The position numbers and the translations under genes were made by a program. This document shows positions 1 through 8,265 of a stretch of DNA of 64,000 nucleotides, piece by piece. The notes under the pieces are model-generated. The model ran no database searches and was not told where the DNA came from. It saw nothing but the letters and a program-made list of their open reading frames with translations. The number at the start of each line of letters is the position of its first letter. The first letter of the stretch is position 1. This stretch comes from a bacterium (GTDB lineage Bacteria > Actinomycetota > Acidimicrobiia > Spongiisociales > ZC4RG35), in assembly GCA_028823995.1 (NCBI GenBank), contig JAPPFD010000011.1, forward strand, positions 1 through 64,000, written 5' to 3'.

Positions 1-2050
1 ACTCGTAGCGGGTCATGTAGGGGTTCCAGGGTGCGGGCAGGCCGATCCAATCGAGATTGTCAGCAAAGGCCAGCACCGAGTCCACATAGCCGATCGGGAT
101 GCCGAGCATCCGGTCGTATATGTAGTCGAACACAGCGCCTTCGGCTTCCGCCAGATCATCGGGGAAGATCTGTTGCACGCAAGTGTTGATCAGGTCGTTC
201 AACTCTTCAGACTCTCCGGTGTAACTGAAGAAGTCGCCTGTGCGGGTGTAATAGCCCAACAGGACGCAGGGGGTGTCGAAGAACGGCGCCGAGTACACGA
301 AGGCCGCGTAGGCGCCTTCATTGCCCGACAGTGCCTGATAGGTCCGGAAATCGGTCTGGGTGGCTTCGATCTGAACACCTAACGAGGCCTGCCACTGCTG
401 GGCAACCGCCTGCATCACAGCGCCGGTGTAGGTGAGCTGCGGGTGCTCGGCAAAGTCCACCGGGATCACCAACTGGGAGGGATCGGGGTAGCCGGCCTCG
501 GCCAGGAGCGCCTTGGCGGCGTCCGGATCGTAGGCATCGACCTCGCAGTCGGGGTTGTATCCGGCGGTCGTCGGCCAGAACGACTGCACGCAGGCGCCTT
601 CGGTGCTGCCTCGCCCGCCGAACAGGAAGTCGATGATCTCCTGGCGGTCGATGGCCAGCGACAAGGCCTGGCGCACCTTGATGTTGCTTTCATCATCATC
701 GGTGGCCCACGGCGGGGTCTTCTCGGGGTCGTACTTGGGTTCCAGGTACTGGCCGGGAAGATAAACCGACGGGAAGCGCACTCCCGAGAGGGAGACCACC
801 TTCAGGTTTGGATCGGCTTCCAAGCGGGGGATGTCGTCGAACGTGGTGGGCGCCATCTGCGCCTCGCCGGCGTCCATCATGGCCGCCATCGTGGCTTGCT
901 CGTTGACCACACGGACCTCGATGATCTCAATGCCGGGAGTCACTCGCCAGTGGTTGTCCACTGTTTCAAAGGCCACCGAGATATCCAACTCGTGACTGTG
1001 GAACTCGAAGGGCCCGGTACCGATCGGGCGGAAACTGGCCTCGTCTCTCCCCACGGTCTCCACGTAGGTCTTGGAGACGATCGGCATGGCGGGGATCACT
1101 TCATTGAGGAAGTTGGGCATATTCGGATTGGGGTTCTCAAGGTTGAGAATCACCGTGTATTCATCCGGTGTATCGATGCTTGAGATTCCTATGAAGTCCG
1201 GCCGGTTGGGGTTCCTGCTGTCTTCCAACACCGACAATTCGAAGCTGAACTTCACGTCGGCGGAAGTCAACTCACCCCAGCCGTCATGGAACTGCACGCC
1301 CTTGCGCAGTACGAAGGTGAACTGGGTGAAGTCGGCGTTGTGGGACCAGGTCTCGGCAAGCTGGCCGCTGCCCTGCACCACGTCACCGGTCTGGTAGTCG
1401 CGGCACAGCAGGTACTCGTACATGGGCATCACAGTTGCCTGGCTCTGGAACGGAGCTGTTGGGCCGAGCCAGTTCTGGTCGCCGATGCTGCCGAAGGCGA
1501 ACACCACGGTGCCACGGGCGGTCTGATCCGCCGTGGACGGGGGTATGCAGGGATGGCCTTCCTGGGCCAGGTTGGTCCGGGCGGCCGCTTCGGCGGCGGC
1601 GATGGTCGCTTCGGCGTCCATTGCGGCCTGTTCAGCGGCCTTGGCGGCTTCGTCGGCGGCCATCTCGGCCTCTTCGAGGGCCATTGCCGCTTCCTCGGCC
1701 GCTTCCTCGGCTTCGGCCAGCGCTGCCTGGGCTTCCTCGTCGCCCGCCGCGGCGGCTTCCTTGACGGCTTCCAACTCAGCCTGGGCCGCGGCCAGTGCCT
1801 CTGCGGCTGCTGCCTCTGCTTCGGCTGCCATGGCCTCTGCTTCTGCGGCGGCTGCCTGGGCGGCGGCTGCTTCTGCTTCTGCTTCTGCCTGCGCTGCCGC
1901 TGCCGCTTCAGCCTCTGCTTCCGCTGCTGCTGCCTGGGCTGCCGCTGCTGCTGCGGCGTCAGCGTCGGAGGTGTCCTCCGCGCCGCAGGCCGAAGCCACG
2001 AGGGCCAAGGCGGCCAGCACCGCCAATATCCTTAGTTTGGTCTTCCTCAT
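1..2050 (-). CDS. ABC transporter substrate-binding lipoprotein, family 5 (partial, runs off window)
   Basis: The gene reads leftward from ATG at 2050 and has no stop before base 1, so about 683 residues are visible and the C-terminus is missing. An AAAGGAAAA Shine-Dalgarno lies just before the ATG. Residues 1-21 form a signal peptide ending in ASAC, so Cys22 is the likely lipidated residue. From about residue 30 to 157 the chain is almost entirely Ala, Glu and Gln with scattered Lys, Asp and Met, which predicts a long helix or coiled coil. The extracellular-binding domain follows, with family-5 features such as GVQFHDGWGELTSADVKFS. These proteins capture peptides, nickel, sugars or other small solutes for Dpp/Opp-type importers. 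No permease lies beside it in the window, so partners are probably further left. The coiled spacer is unusual for the family. Confidence 0.9.
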   Translation of the reverse strand, partial: MRKTKLRILAVLAALALVASACGAEDTSDADAAAAAAAQAAAAEAEAEAAAAAQAEAEAEAAAAQAAAAEAEAMAAEAEAAAAEALAAAQAELEAVKEAAAAGDEEAQAALAEAEEAAEEAAMALEEAEMAADEAAKAAEQAAMDAEATIAAAEAAARTNLAQEGHPCIPPSTADQTARGTVVFAFGSIGDQNWLGPTAPFQSQATVMPMYEYLLCRDYQTGDVVQGSGQLAETWSHNADFTQFTFVLRKGVQFHDGWGELTSADVKFSFELSVLEDSRNPNRPDFIGISSIDTPDEYTVILNLENPNPNMPNFLNEVIPAMPIVSKTYVETVGRDEASFRPIGTGPFEFHSHELDISVAFETVDNHWRVTPGIEIIEVRVVNEQATMAAMMDAGEAQMAPTTFDDIPRLEADPNLKVVSLSGVRFPSVYLPGQYLEPKYDPEKTPPWATDDDESNIKVRQALSLAIDRQEIIDFLFGGRGSTEGACVQSFWPTTAGYNPDCEVDAYDPDAAKALLAEAGYPDPSQLVIPVDFAEHPQLTYTGAVMQAVAQQWQASLGVQIEATQTDFRTYQALSGNEGAYAAFVYSAPFFDTPCVLLGYYTRTGDFFSYTGESEELNDLINTCVQQIFPDDLAEAEGAVFDYIYDRMLGIPIGYVDSVLAFADNLDWIGLPAPWNPYMTRYE

Positions 2051-2135
2051 TGTTTTCCTTTCCGAGTTGGCCAACTCAAAACGGGTGTTTCCTTGTTGTT
2101 CTTTGCCCAAATAGTAGACGGATGAATTCCGGGGT

Positions 2136-2645
2136 TTACCGGGAGGGCGGGGAGACCGCATGGCCGGTTCCGATGGCGGAGAGATCCTCCCCGACCAGGC
2201 CCAGTTGCTCCAGCCAGCGCATGGAGTCGAATCCCACCCAGTGCTCCACGATCTTTCCGTTCTCCACCCGTTGCACCATAACGGCCTGCACCCGGACCTT
2301 CTTTCCGGTGGGGGGAGCCCCCATCACTTCCCGGACGTGGGTCCCCTCCCAGGTCCACACCATGGTGCCCTTGTCGCCCTCGGCGGTGAGCACGTCGATG
2401 GTCGAGAGGCCGTCGGGGAAGTTCTGGCCGACCGAGACGAACCGTTCGTACCAGGGTCGGTATCCCTGGGTGAGTCCCGGAATGCCGTGCAGGATGATGT
2501 CGGGGTGAACCAACTCCTCGAACAACTCCCAGAGACGGTCCTTCCAGGATTCGTCGGACGGGTCGGTCAGCGGGAAGTCCTTTTCGCAGTCGAGCGTGAA
2601 ACGCTTCACTATCCGGCGGGTCTCTTCGGTCTGGGGATCTGCCAT
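2136..2645 (-). CDS. SnoaL-like ester cyclase-fold protein (paralogue 1)
   Basis: A 169-residue protein of the NTF2-like SnoaL/ester-cyclase fold, a family that includes polyketide cyclases and small hydrolases and isomerases. Family features are the opening TEETRRIVKRF, the central ELVHPDIILHGIPG and the C-terminal GKIVEHWVGFD, followed by a WLEQLG tail. ATG at 2645 is preferred because a GGAG sits 8 bases upstream; a TTG six bases further out would put that GGAG too close. It lies 19 bp downstream of a second, related gene on the same strand and is probably cotranscribed with it and with the phosphotriesterase-family gene above. The substrate is unknown. Confidence 0.85.
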   Translation of the reverse strand: MADPQTEETRRIVKRFTLDCEKDFPLTDPSDESWKDRLWELFEELVHPDIILHGIPGLTQGYRPWYERFVSVGQNFPDGLSTIDVLTAEGDKGTMVWTWEGTHVREVMGAPPTGKKVRVQAVMVQRVENGKIVEHWVGFDSMRWLEQLGLVGEDLSAIGTGHAVSPPSR

Positions 2646-2664
2646 GTCCAATGCTCCTTCTCTT

Positions 2665-3135
2665 TCAGTTGACGGAGAGGTCCGCCGAGATGACTCCCAG
2701 TTGCTGGAGCCAGCTGAGCTGGTCTATCACCGCCCAGTGCTCGACGATCTGTCCGTTCTCGACTCGCTCGATGGTCATTCCCCGGACCGCCAGTTTGATC
2801 CCGGTGGGAGGGATCCCCATCAGCGGCGCCGAGTGGGTGGCCTCCCAGGTCCAGTCGACCGCCGCCTTGTCGTTCTCCACCACCATCACGTTCAGGGTGG
2901 TCGCCGAGTCGGGGAAGGCGATCCCGAGCTTCTCGTAGAAGTCATACCAGACGTCTCTTCCCCGGGGGACGCCGGGGACGCCGTGCAGCACGATGTCGGG
3001 GTGGACCAGTTCTTCGAACAGCGCCCGCAGGTTGGTCTTGAAGACCTCCAGGTTGGCGCCGGTCACGGGAAAGTCCTTCTCTCCCTCGATTATGAAACGC
3101 TCGACGACCGCTCGGGTCTCTTCTGTGGTGGACAT
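2665..3135 (-). CDS. SnoaL-like ester cyclase-fold protein (paralogue 2)
   Basis: A 156-residue NTF2-like protein clearly homologous to the next gene downstream. It shares TEETRAVVERF near the start, ELVHPDIVLHGVPG in the middle and GQIVEHWAVIDQLSWLQQLG at the end. The His of the EHW motif and the following Asp, probably active-site residues by analogy with SnoaL, are both present. ATG at 3135 has AAGGAG seven bases upstream. It starts 22 bp after the stop of the phosphotriesterase-like gene, which suggests one transcript. Together these genes look like a small hydrolase/cyclase cassette with unknown chemistry. Confidence 0.85.
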   Translation of the reverse strand: MSTTEETRAVVERFIIEGEKDFPVTGANLEVFKTNLRALFEELVHPDIVLHGVPGVPRGRDVWYDFYEKLGIAFPDSATTLNVMVVENDKAAVDWTWEATHSAPLMGIPPTGIKLAVRGMTIERVENGQIVEHWAVIDQLSWLQQLGVISADLSVN

Positions 3136-3157
3136 GTCGCTCCTTCGGAGTAGGGGT

Positions 3158-4309
3158 CTAGGCGAACGTCAGCAGGCGCCGGGGGTTCTCGATGAGGATC
3201 CGGTCGATCAGGCCCTGTGAGAATCCCTTGTAGCGCATCAGCTGCTGGACGGTATCGGGGATGTGCTGCCAGCCGAACCCTCCGTAGCGGCGGTACCAGT
3301 GCTGGAGGGCCAGGTCATGGGAGATCAGCAGTTGGTTCTCGTAACCGGCTTCGGCCAGGGTCATGAGGTAGTTGAGCCGCACCGCGTCGTTGGGGTCGTC
3401 GATCGGCCCGCGCTGGCGGTGGGAGGCCTCCCTTCCGAAGCCGTCGAGCAGGAGGGACGCTCCGGTGGCGGCCAGGTCCAGGAATGGCTTGGGGTCGAAG
3501 GAGTGGGGCGCGGGCCGCGACGGCAGCCGGTGCTCGACATGGGAGAAGGCGATCCGGGAGAGGTCGCCCCCCTCCTCCTCGATGATTCTGATGGCGTCCC
3601 ACACCGAGTCGGGGCTGTAGCCGGGATGGATGGAGAGACCGCAGCCGGTCTCGTTCTGCGAGCGGATCGAGGCCCGCAGTGACTTCTCCTCGTTGGGGTG
3701 GAGCGGCCAGGACAACCCGACCTCTCCGATGATTCCCGCCTTGATGCCTCCCGCCACCCCTTCGACGATGTCGCCCGTGATCAGTTCCTGCATGCGTCCG
3801 GCGCTCAGATCCGACATGTTGGACGGATGATGATGCTGGGAGTAGAACCCGGTGCCCATCACGATGTGGACGCCCGTGGCCCGGGCGATCTGCACCAGCC
3901 CTCGGGGGTCGCGGGCCAGGCCGCGAGGGGTCTGGTCCACCAGGCACGACCCGGAGTGGCGCTTGAAGAGGTTCGCCTCGTAGATGACGTCGTCGATGTC
4001 GGTCAGCCGGTAGTTGCCGTAGAAGAACCAGTAACGTTCGATGTCCCCCCGGGTCTCCAATGTGACGGGTTTGCCCCACTTGGCGGTGAACGAAGCGGCC
4101 ACCCCCGGACCGTTCTGTCCCGGCTCGAGCCCCGCCTCGGGTTGAGCCGACGCTCTCTCCACCGACTCGGTCGAACCCAGCAGGGCCGTGGCTGAGGACG
4201 CTCCCATGGTCATGTCGATCAGCACATGCTCGTGAGGGAGGGTGATGCCCACCTGCTCGGGCGAGACCGGTCCCAGCACTGTCTGGATGGCGCCGGATCG
4301 GGTTGGCAT
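3158..4309 (-). CDS. Phosphotriesterase-family metal-dependent hydrolase (paralogue 1)
   Basis: A 383-residue TIM-barrel hydrolase of the phosphotriesterase/PHP family. The first metal-binding motif is HEHVLID near residue 26. KAGIIGEVG supplies a probable bridging Glu in place of a carboxylated Lys, as in PHP-type members. Later ligands are the His of SIHPG, the His residues of SHVEHR and the Asp of SHDLAL. Family members cleave organophosphates, lactones or amides, and the substrate cannot be told from sequence. The ORF extends upstream, but ATG at 4309 matches the start of the paralogue at 8266-9426. No Shine-Dalgarno is visible, so translation may be leaderless. It precedes two SnoaL-like genes at a 22-bp spacing. 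Confidence 0.88.
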   Translation of the reverse strand: MPTRSGAIQTVLGPVSPEQVGITLPHEHVLIDMTMGASSATALLGSTESVERASAQPEAGLEPGQNGPGVAASFTAKWGKPVTLETRGDIERYWFFYGNYRLTDIDDVIYEANLFKRHSGSCLVDQTPRGLARDPRGLVQIARATGVHIVMGTGFYSQHHHPSNMSDLSAGRMQELITGDIVEGVAGGIKAGIIGEVGLSWPLHPNEEKSLRASIRSQNETGCGLSIHPGYSPDSVWDAIRIIEEEGGDLSRIAFSHVEHRLPSRPAPHSFDPKPFLDLAATGASLLLDGFGREASHRQRGPIDDPNDAVRLNYLMTLAEAGYENQLLISHDLALQHWYRRYGGFGWQHIPDTVQQLMRYKGFSQGLIDRILIENPRRLLTFA

Positions 4310-4467
4310 GGCCCAACATTGTAGAGAGGAGCAAGAGACGGTGGCGCCGACGACCTGCACCGGGCCCGGTCTCCGGACACCGGTGTCGTTCCCCATGTAT
4401 TCCACCGGGCGCGGGATTGGGAAGTGGCGACCAGCGGCCGGTAGGCGTCAGTGGCGCCGCGCCGGGA

Positions 4468-5229
4468 TTATTCGGGGACCAGGTCCCTGTGCTTGAGCAG
4501 CCACCCGGTGACGATGACCGAGATGATCGCCAGTGCGGCGGCCTTGGCGACCGCCCCCCCGACGCCGACCTCCACCCGGCCCAGCACCTCGGTGACGGTC
4601 TCCAGATTGTCGGGCGTCAGGGCGGCCAGGTCCGCCCAGGCCGAGACCACGATGCGATAGATCGACGAGGCTTGGATCCCCTCGATCACGTTGCCGAGGG
4701 TCACTTCCCAGATCAGCAGGTAGCCGAGGCCCGCCACGGCGGCACGGCCGACCACCAGGCCCAGGGGAACGAACAGGGCGGCCGACGCCACGCTCTGCAC
4801 CGCCGCCGCCACGGCGGTGGAGACCCCGATCGACCAGTCTCCAGTGACGACGGCGGCCGCTGTCCAGGACGCGATCACGCCGGCCCCCAGAATCACGAAG
4901 GAGGCCAGGGCGGCGGCGGTTATGACCCCCAGAGAGATCGCCCACCGCGACACCGGTTTCAAGAGGAGGAACGGAAGGGTGTGGGACTTTCGCTCCTCCC
5001 CCAGCGCGGCGGTCGACACCACCAGGGCGGCGACCGGGAACAGGATCGAAAACCCGAGTCCCACCGTGATGTCGTTGTAGAAGGTGGCCATCCACTCGCT
5101 CGAGCGCCCGGGGGCCAGCACCAGTAGTAACGGAGCGATGGAACCGGTCAGGACGAAGAGCCCGATCGACCGACGAAGGCCGAGCAGTCGGCCCGTCACC
5201 GACCGCGTGATCAAAAAGAAAGCCCTCAC
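4468..5229 (-). CDS. ABC-2 type transporter permease
   Basis: A 253-residue, strongly hydrophobic protein with about six membrane segments. An ABC-2 permease loop, EERKSHTLPFLLLKP, lies near residue 80 and resembles the gating-helix region of NatB/CcmB-like exporters. It starts at GTG 5229, inside the TGA of the upstream ATPase (GTGA overlap), so the two are translationally coupled. It is the last gene of a four-gene ATPase-permease-ATPase-permease cassette. Such cassettes export drugs, lipids or polymers, or take part in cell-envelope maintenance. Substrate unknown. Confidence 0.82.
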   Translation of the reverse strand: MRAFFLITRSVTGRLLGLRRSIGLFVLTGSIAPLLLVLAPGRSSEWMATFYNDITVGLGFSILFPVAALVVSTAALGEERKSHTLPFLLLKPVSRWAISLGVITAAALASFVILGAGVIASWTAAAVVTGDWSIGVSTAVAAAVQSVASAALFVPLGLVVGRAAVAGLGYLLIWEVTLGNVIEGIQASSIYRIVVSAWADLAALTPDNLETVTEVLGRVEVGVGGAVAKAAALAIISVIVTGWLLKHRDLVPE

Positions 5230-6182
5230 CGCTGCTCCACCAGGTACCGGAACACGCTTTCGAGCGAGTCGTCCTCGGCGGACACGGCCGTCACCACCGA
5301 GTCGGTCTCCCGGGCGGCGACTGCGATGTCATGTCCCAGGGCGCCCGCGTCGCTGGTTCTGATCTCGATCCCGGCTGGATCGACGCGCACCGACTCCACC
5401 CAGTTCCCGGCCAGGAGCCGGCGGGCCAGTCGGCGGGGCCGGTCGGTGTCGATCCGGATCAGGCGTGGAGTGTCTGACATGGCGTCGCGCAGTGCGGATA
5501 CGGACCCCGCCGCGGCCAGTCGGCCGTTGACCATGGCCACCACTCTGGTAGCCATGCGGTCCACCTCGGCCAGCACGTGGGAGGAGACGATGATGGTCCT
5601 GCCCTCCCCACCCAGTTGCACGAACAGGTCGATCAGCCGAGCGCGCTGGACCGGGTCGGTGCCGTTGAGGGGCTCGTCGAGTATCAGGACCTGAGGGTCA
5701 TGGACCAGGGCGGCCGCCACCTTGGCCCGCTGGCGCATGCCCTTCGAGAATCCCAAGAGAGCGCGGTCGGCGTCTTCGCCGAGATGGACCGTGTCCAGCG
5801 CCCGTTGAGCAGCCGACTTCGCATCCTCCACCTTGGAGAGCGCCGCGCTCCATTCGACGAAGCGGCGGGCGCTCATGTGGTTGTATACCGCTTCGTCCTC
5901 GGGTACGAAGCCGACGTGGCGGTAGACACTGTGATGTCTCTTCGGGTTCCGGCCCAGAATGGCGGCCTTGCCCGCCGACGGCGACAGGAGACCGGCCAGC
6001 ACCCTCAACAGCGTGGTCTTACCGGCGCCGTTGGGTCCCAGCAGCCCCGTCACCCCCGGTCCGAAGGAGCAGTTCACTTCTGAGACCGCCACCTTCTGGC
6101 CGAACCACTTCGACAGGTCGGTGGCGACCACCGTGGCGTCGGAGACATCACGCGCGTCCGTGGCTCGGGGCGCTCCGGTCAT
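5226..6182 (-). CDS. ABC transporter ATP-binding protein (ABC-2 exporter, second ATPase)
   Basis: A 318-residue nucleotide-binding subunit. It has Walker A GPNGAGKTT, a degenerate ABC signature FSKGMRQR, Walker B VLILDEP and the switch region SSHVLAEVDR. A C-terminal extension after about residue 225 is typical of DrrA/CcmA-like exporter ATPases. The open frame continues far upstream, but that part overlaps the preceding permease. ATG at 6182 gives the normal family start and overlaps the permease stop by ATGA. It overlaps the next permease start (GTG 5229) as well, so it most likely energises that permease. Confidence 0.9.
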   Translation of the reverse strand: MTGAPRATDARDVSDATVVATDLSKWFGQKVAVSEVNCSFGPGVTGLLGPNGAGKTTLLRVLAGLLSPSAGKAAILGRNPKRHHSVYRHVGFVPEDEAVYNHMSARRFVEWSAALSKVEDAKSAAQRALDTVHLGEDADRALLGFSKGMRQRAKVAAALVHDPQVLILDEPLNGTDPVQRARLIDLFVQLGGEGRTIIVSSHVLAEVDRMATRVVAMVNGRLAAAGSVSALRDAMSDTPRLIRIDTDRPRRLARRLLAGNWVESVRVDPAGIEIRTSDAGALGHDIAVAARETDSVVTAVSAEDDSLESVFRYLVEQR

Positions 6183-7096
6183 GTCAGCCTCCGGTATCGC
6201 CAGCCCACCACCAGCACGCTGACGACGGCCATGCCGATCACCACCATGAGCGAGGCCTCGGGGCCGAAGCCCGCCTGTGCGGGGATGGTGGCGGATGCCT
6301 CCAGGTCGAAGATCCAGTCGCGGACGTGTCGAGGGTGCTGTTCCAGCGCCAGTAGGGAGGTCCACTTCGTGCCGGGCGCCGAACTGGCTTCCTGGAGGAG
6401 GAGCGCCACGAGGTTGAGGCCCAACAGCACAGCGACGAAACCCGCCGCGGCGTTGCCTACCCGCTTGGCGAACGAGGCGGCCAGAAAAGCCAGCGAGGCA
6501 TGCATCGTGAAGTAGACGAGAGCGGCTGCGGGGACTTTCCACAGGATGTCGGTGGTCCCCCCCAGGTAGGAGAGGAAACCGGCCGGCGACAACGCTGCGA
6601 ATCCCAGGTGAAGAAGGAGTTGTGGTACCAGCCAGAAGCTCAGGATGACCGCGCCGAAGGTCGCCCCCTTGGCCACCAGGTAGTCGCGCACGCTCAGAGG
6701 TCTCGAAAAGTAGACGTTCAGCACTCCCTGGGTCCGGTCGGGGACCAGCAACTGGGGGCCGGTGAAGGCGGCGAAGAGCAGGGCCACGGTCGATATGAAG
6801 TCGAAGTATCCGGCGTACCGCGGGAACAGGCCGGAGGTGTCCAGCGAGACGGGCAGGGTGGACGAGACCCACTCGATCGCCACCAGGAGCACCGCCGATC
6901 CCAGCGCCAGGGCGATGAGCGTCCACGGGAACAACTTGCGTTTTGCCTTGCGCCGCAACCCCAGTACGCGCCGGTATCCCTCTTTGACGACAGCCGCCAT
7001 GGCGCCGCCCCGCCCCGTGCTGGGCCCGTCGTAGCTGCGGTAGCCGCGGTCGAGGATGATCGCCGAGTCTTGACCGGTCGTCGGAACCTCAGCCAT
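6179..7096 (-). CDS. ABC-2 type transporter permease with long N-terminal tail
   Basis: A 305-residue membrane protein. Residues 1-50 are hydrophilic and Arg-rich, then about six hydrophobic helices follow. A conserved ABC-2 segment, PDRTQGVLNVYFSRPLS, lies near residue 120. ATG at 7096 overlaps the upstream ATPase stop by 8 bp, and its own stop overlaps the next ATPase start. It pairs with the first ATPase at 7089-8066. The two half-cassettes could make one heteromeric exporter or two separate exporters. Confidence 0.85.
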   Translation of the reverse strand: MAEVPTTGQDSAIILDRGYRSYDGPSTGRGGAMAAVVKEGYRRVLGLRRKAKRKLFPWTLIALALGSAVLLVAIEWVSSTLPVSLDTSGLFPRYAGYFDFISTVALLFAAFTGPQLLVPDRTQGVLNVYFSRPLSVRDYLVAKGATFGAVILSFWLVPQLLLHLGFAALSPAGFLSYLGGTTDILWKVPAAALVYFTMHASLAFLAASFAKRVGNAAAGFVAVLLGLNLVALLLQEASSAPGTKWTSLLALEQHPRHVRDWIFDLEASATIPAQAGFGPEASLMVVIGMAVVSVLVVGWRYRRLT

Positions 7097-8066
7097 TCGA
7101 CTCCCTGGTGGCCGCCATGAACACGTCCTCCAGGCTTCTCAGATCGGTGCCCATCGCCCGGATCGATGAACCGGAGGCCGCCAATGCATCGCGCACCGCG
7201 ACGAACACGTCGTCGGAGGAACTCATGGCCGTCACGACCCGCCCGTCATGGGTGACTTCGACGCCCCTGGCGGTGAGGGCGGTTACCAGCGGCAGGGGAT
7301 CGCCGAACACCTCCACCGAGACCGCGGCGCCGTCGTCGGGAGGATCGAGAGGAGCGGAGCGGAGCAACCGGCCGCCATCCAGCATCACAACCCAGTCGCA
7401 GGTCTGCTCGATGTCGTCCAACAGGTGGGACGAAAAGAGAACGTTCATTCCGAACTCGCGGAAGCGATTGATCACCTCCAGCATCTGGTCGCGCCCTCCG
7501 GGGTCGAGACCGGATGCGGGCTCGTCGAGGAGCACCAACTCGGGATCGTGCACGATGCTCTGGGCCAGTTTGACCCGTTGCTGCATGCCGGTGGAGAAGT
7601 CCCCGAGATAGCGGAATCGCTCCTCGTGCAGTCCCACCAGGAACAGGGTTTCGGAGGCGCGGCGGCGGGCCTCGGCCGGTGGGATGCCGGCCAGTTCGGC
7701 GGCGTACGCCACGAAGTCGGCCGCGGTCTGGTCGCGGGGGAGGCAGCTCCCCTCCGGCATGTAGCCGATCTTGGCCCGCAGTCCGGCGGCGTCCCTGGAA
7801 ACCGGCGTTCCGAACACCGCCACGTCTCCCGAGGTCGGGGCCGTCAGCCCCAGCAGCAGTCTGATCAGAGTGGTCTTGCCCGCCCCGTTGGCGCCCACCA
7901 ACCCTGTTATGCCGGGTGGAACGCTGAGATCGACCCCGGCGAGAGCTCTCACCTGCCCGAAGTGTTTGTGGAGGTCCCGGGTTTCGACGATCGGCGAGTC
8001 TGGGAGTCGCGGACCGGTCGGTCCGTCACTCACGGGAGTCGGCGTCCTGGGGGCACATCTGGCCAA
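7089..8066 (-). CDS. ABC transporter ATP-binding protein (ABC-2 exporter, first ATPase)
   Basis: A nucleotide-binding subunit of up to 325 residues. It shows Walker A GANGAGKTT, signature FSTGMQQR, Walker B LVLLDEP and the His switch SSHLLDDIE, followed by a C-terminal regulatory extension. It heads the ABC-2 cassette running to 4468. The start is uncertain: TTG 8066 has a weak AGAAG upstream, while GTG 8033 would remove 11 Pro/Arg-rich residues and still keep the whole domain, which begins near SPIVETRDL. About 200 bp separates it from the upstream phosphotriesterase-family gene, enough for its own promoter. Confidence 0.88.
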   Translation of the reverse strand: MARCAPRTPTPVSDGPTGPRLPDSPIVETRDLHKHFGQVRALAGVDLSVPPGITGLVGANGAGKTTLIRLLLGLTAPTSGDVAVFGTPVSRDAAGLRAKIGYMPEGSCLPRDQTAADFVAYAAELAGIPPAEARRRASETLFLVGLHEERFRYLGDFSTGMQQRVKLAQSIVHDPELVLLDEPASGLDPGGRDQMLEVINRFREFGMNVLFSSHLLDDIEQTCDWVVMLDGGRLLRSAPLDPPDDGAAVSVEVFGDPLPLVTALTARGVEVTHDGRVVTAMSSSDDVFVAVRDALAASGSSIRAMGTDLRSLEDVFMAATRESNG

Positions 8067-8265
8067 GTGATGTCGTTCTTCTGCTCATGCAATACAAATA
8101 TGGGGCGTCCGAGACGGCCTGTCTATGGGGGATAACCCTGGTTTCTGTGGGGTATCACCCTGAATGCAGGCCCTGTGCCGAGGATTGCCAGCATGGCGTT
8201 GCCCCCAACATGGGGCCGACCCCACGATGCTTCCTGCCTTGACGCCAAGCTGTCGCCGGTCGATG

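Noticed and set aside
1600-1960. Separate plus-strand Ala/Ser-rich or Arg/Leu-rich proteins
   Set aside because: They are opposite-strand readings of the Ala/Glu-rich spacer of the binding lipoprotein.
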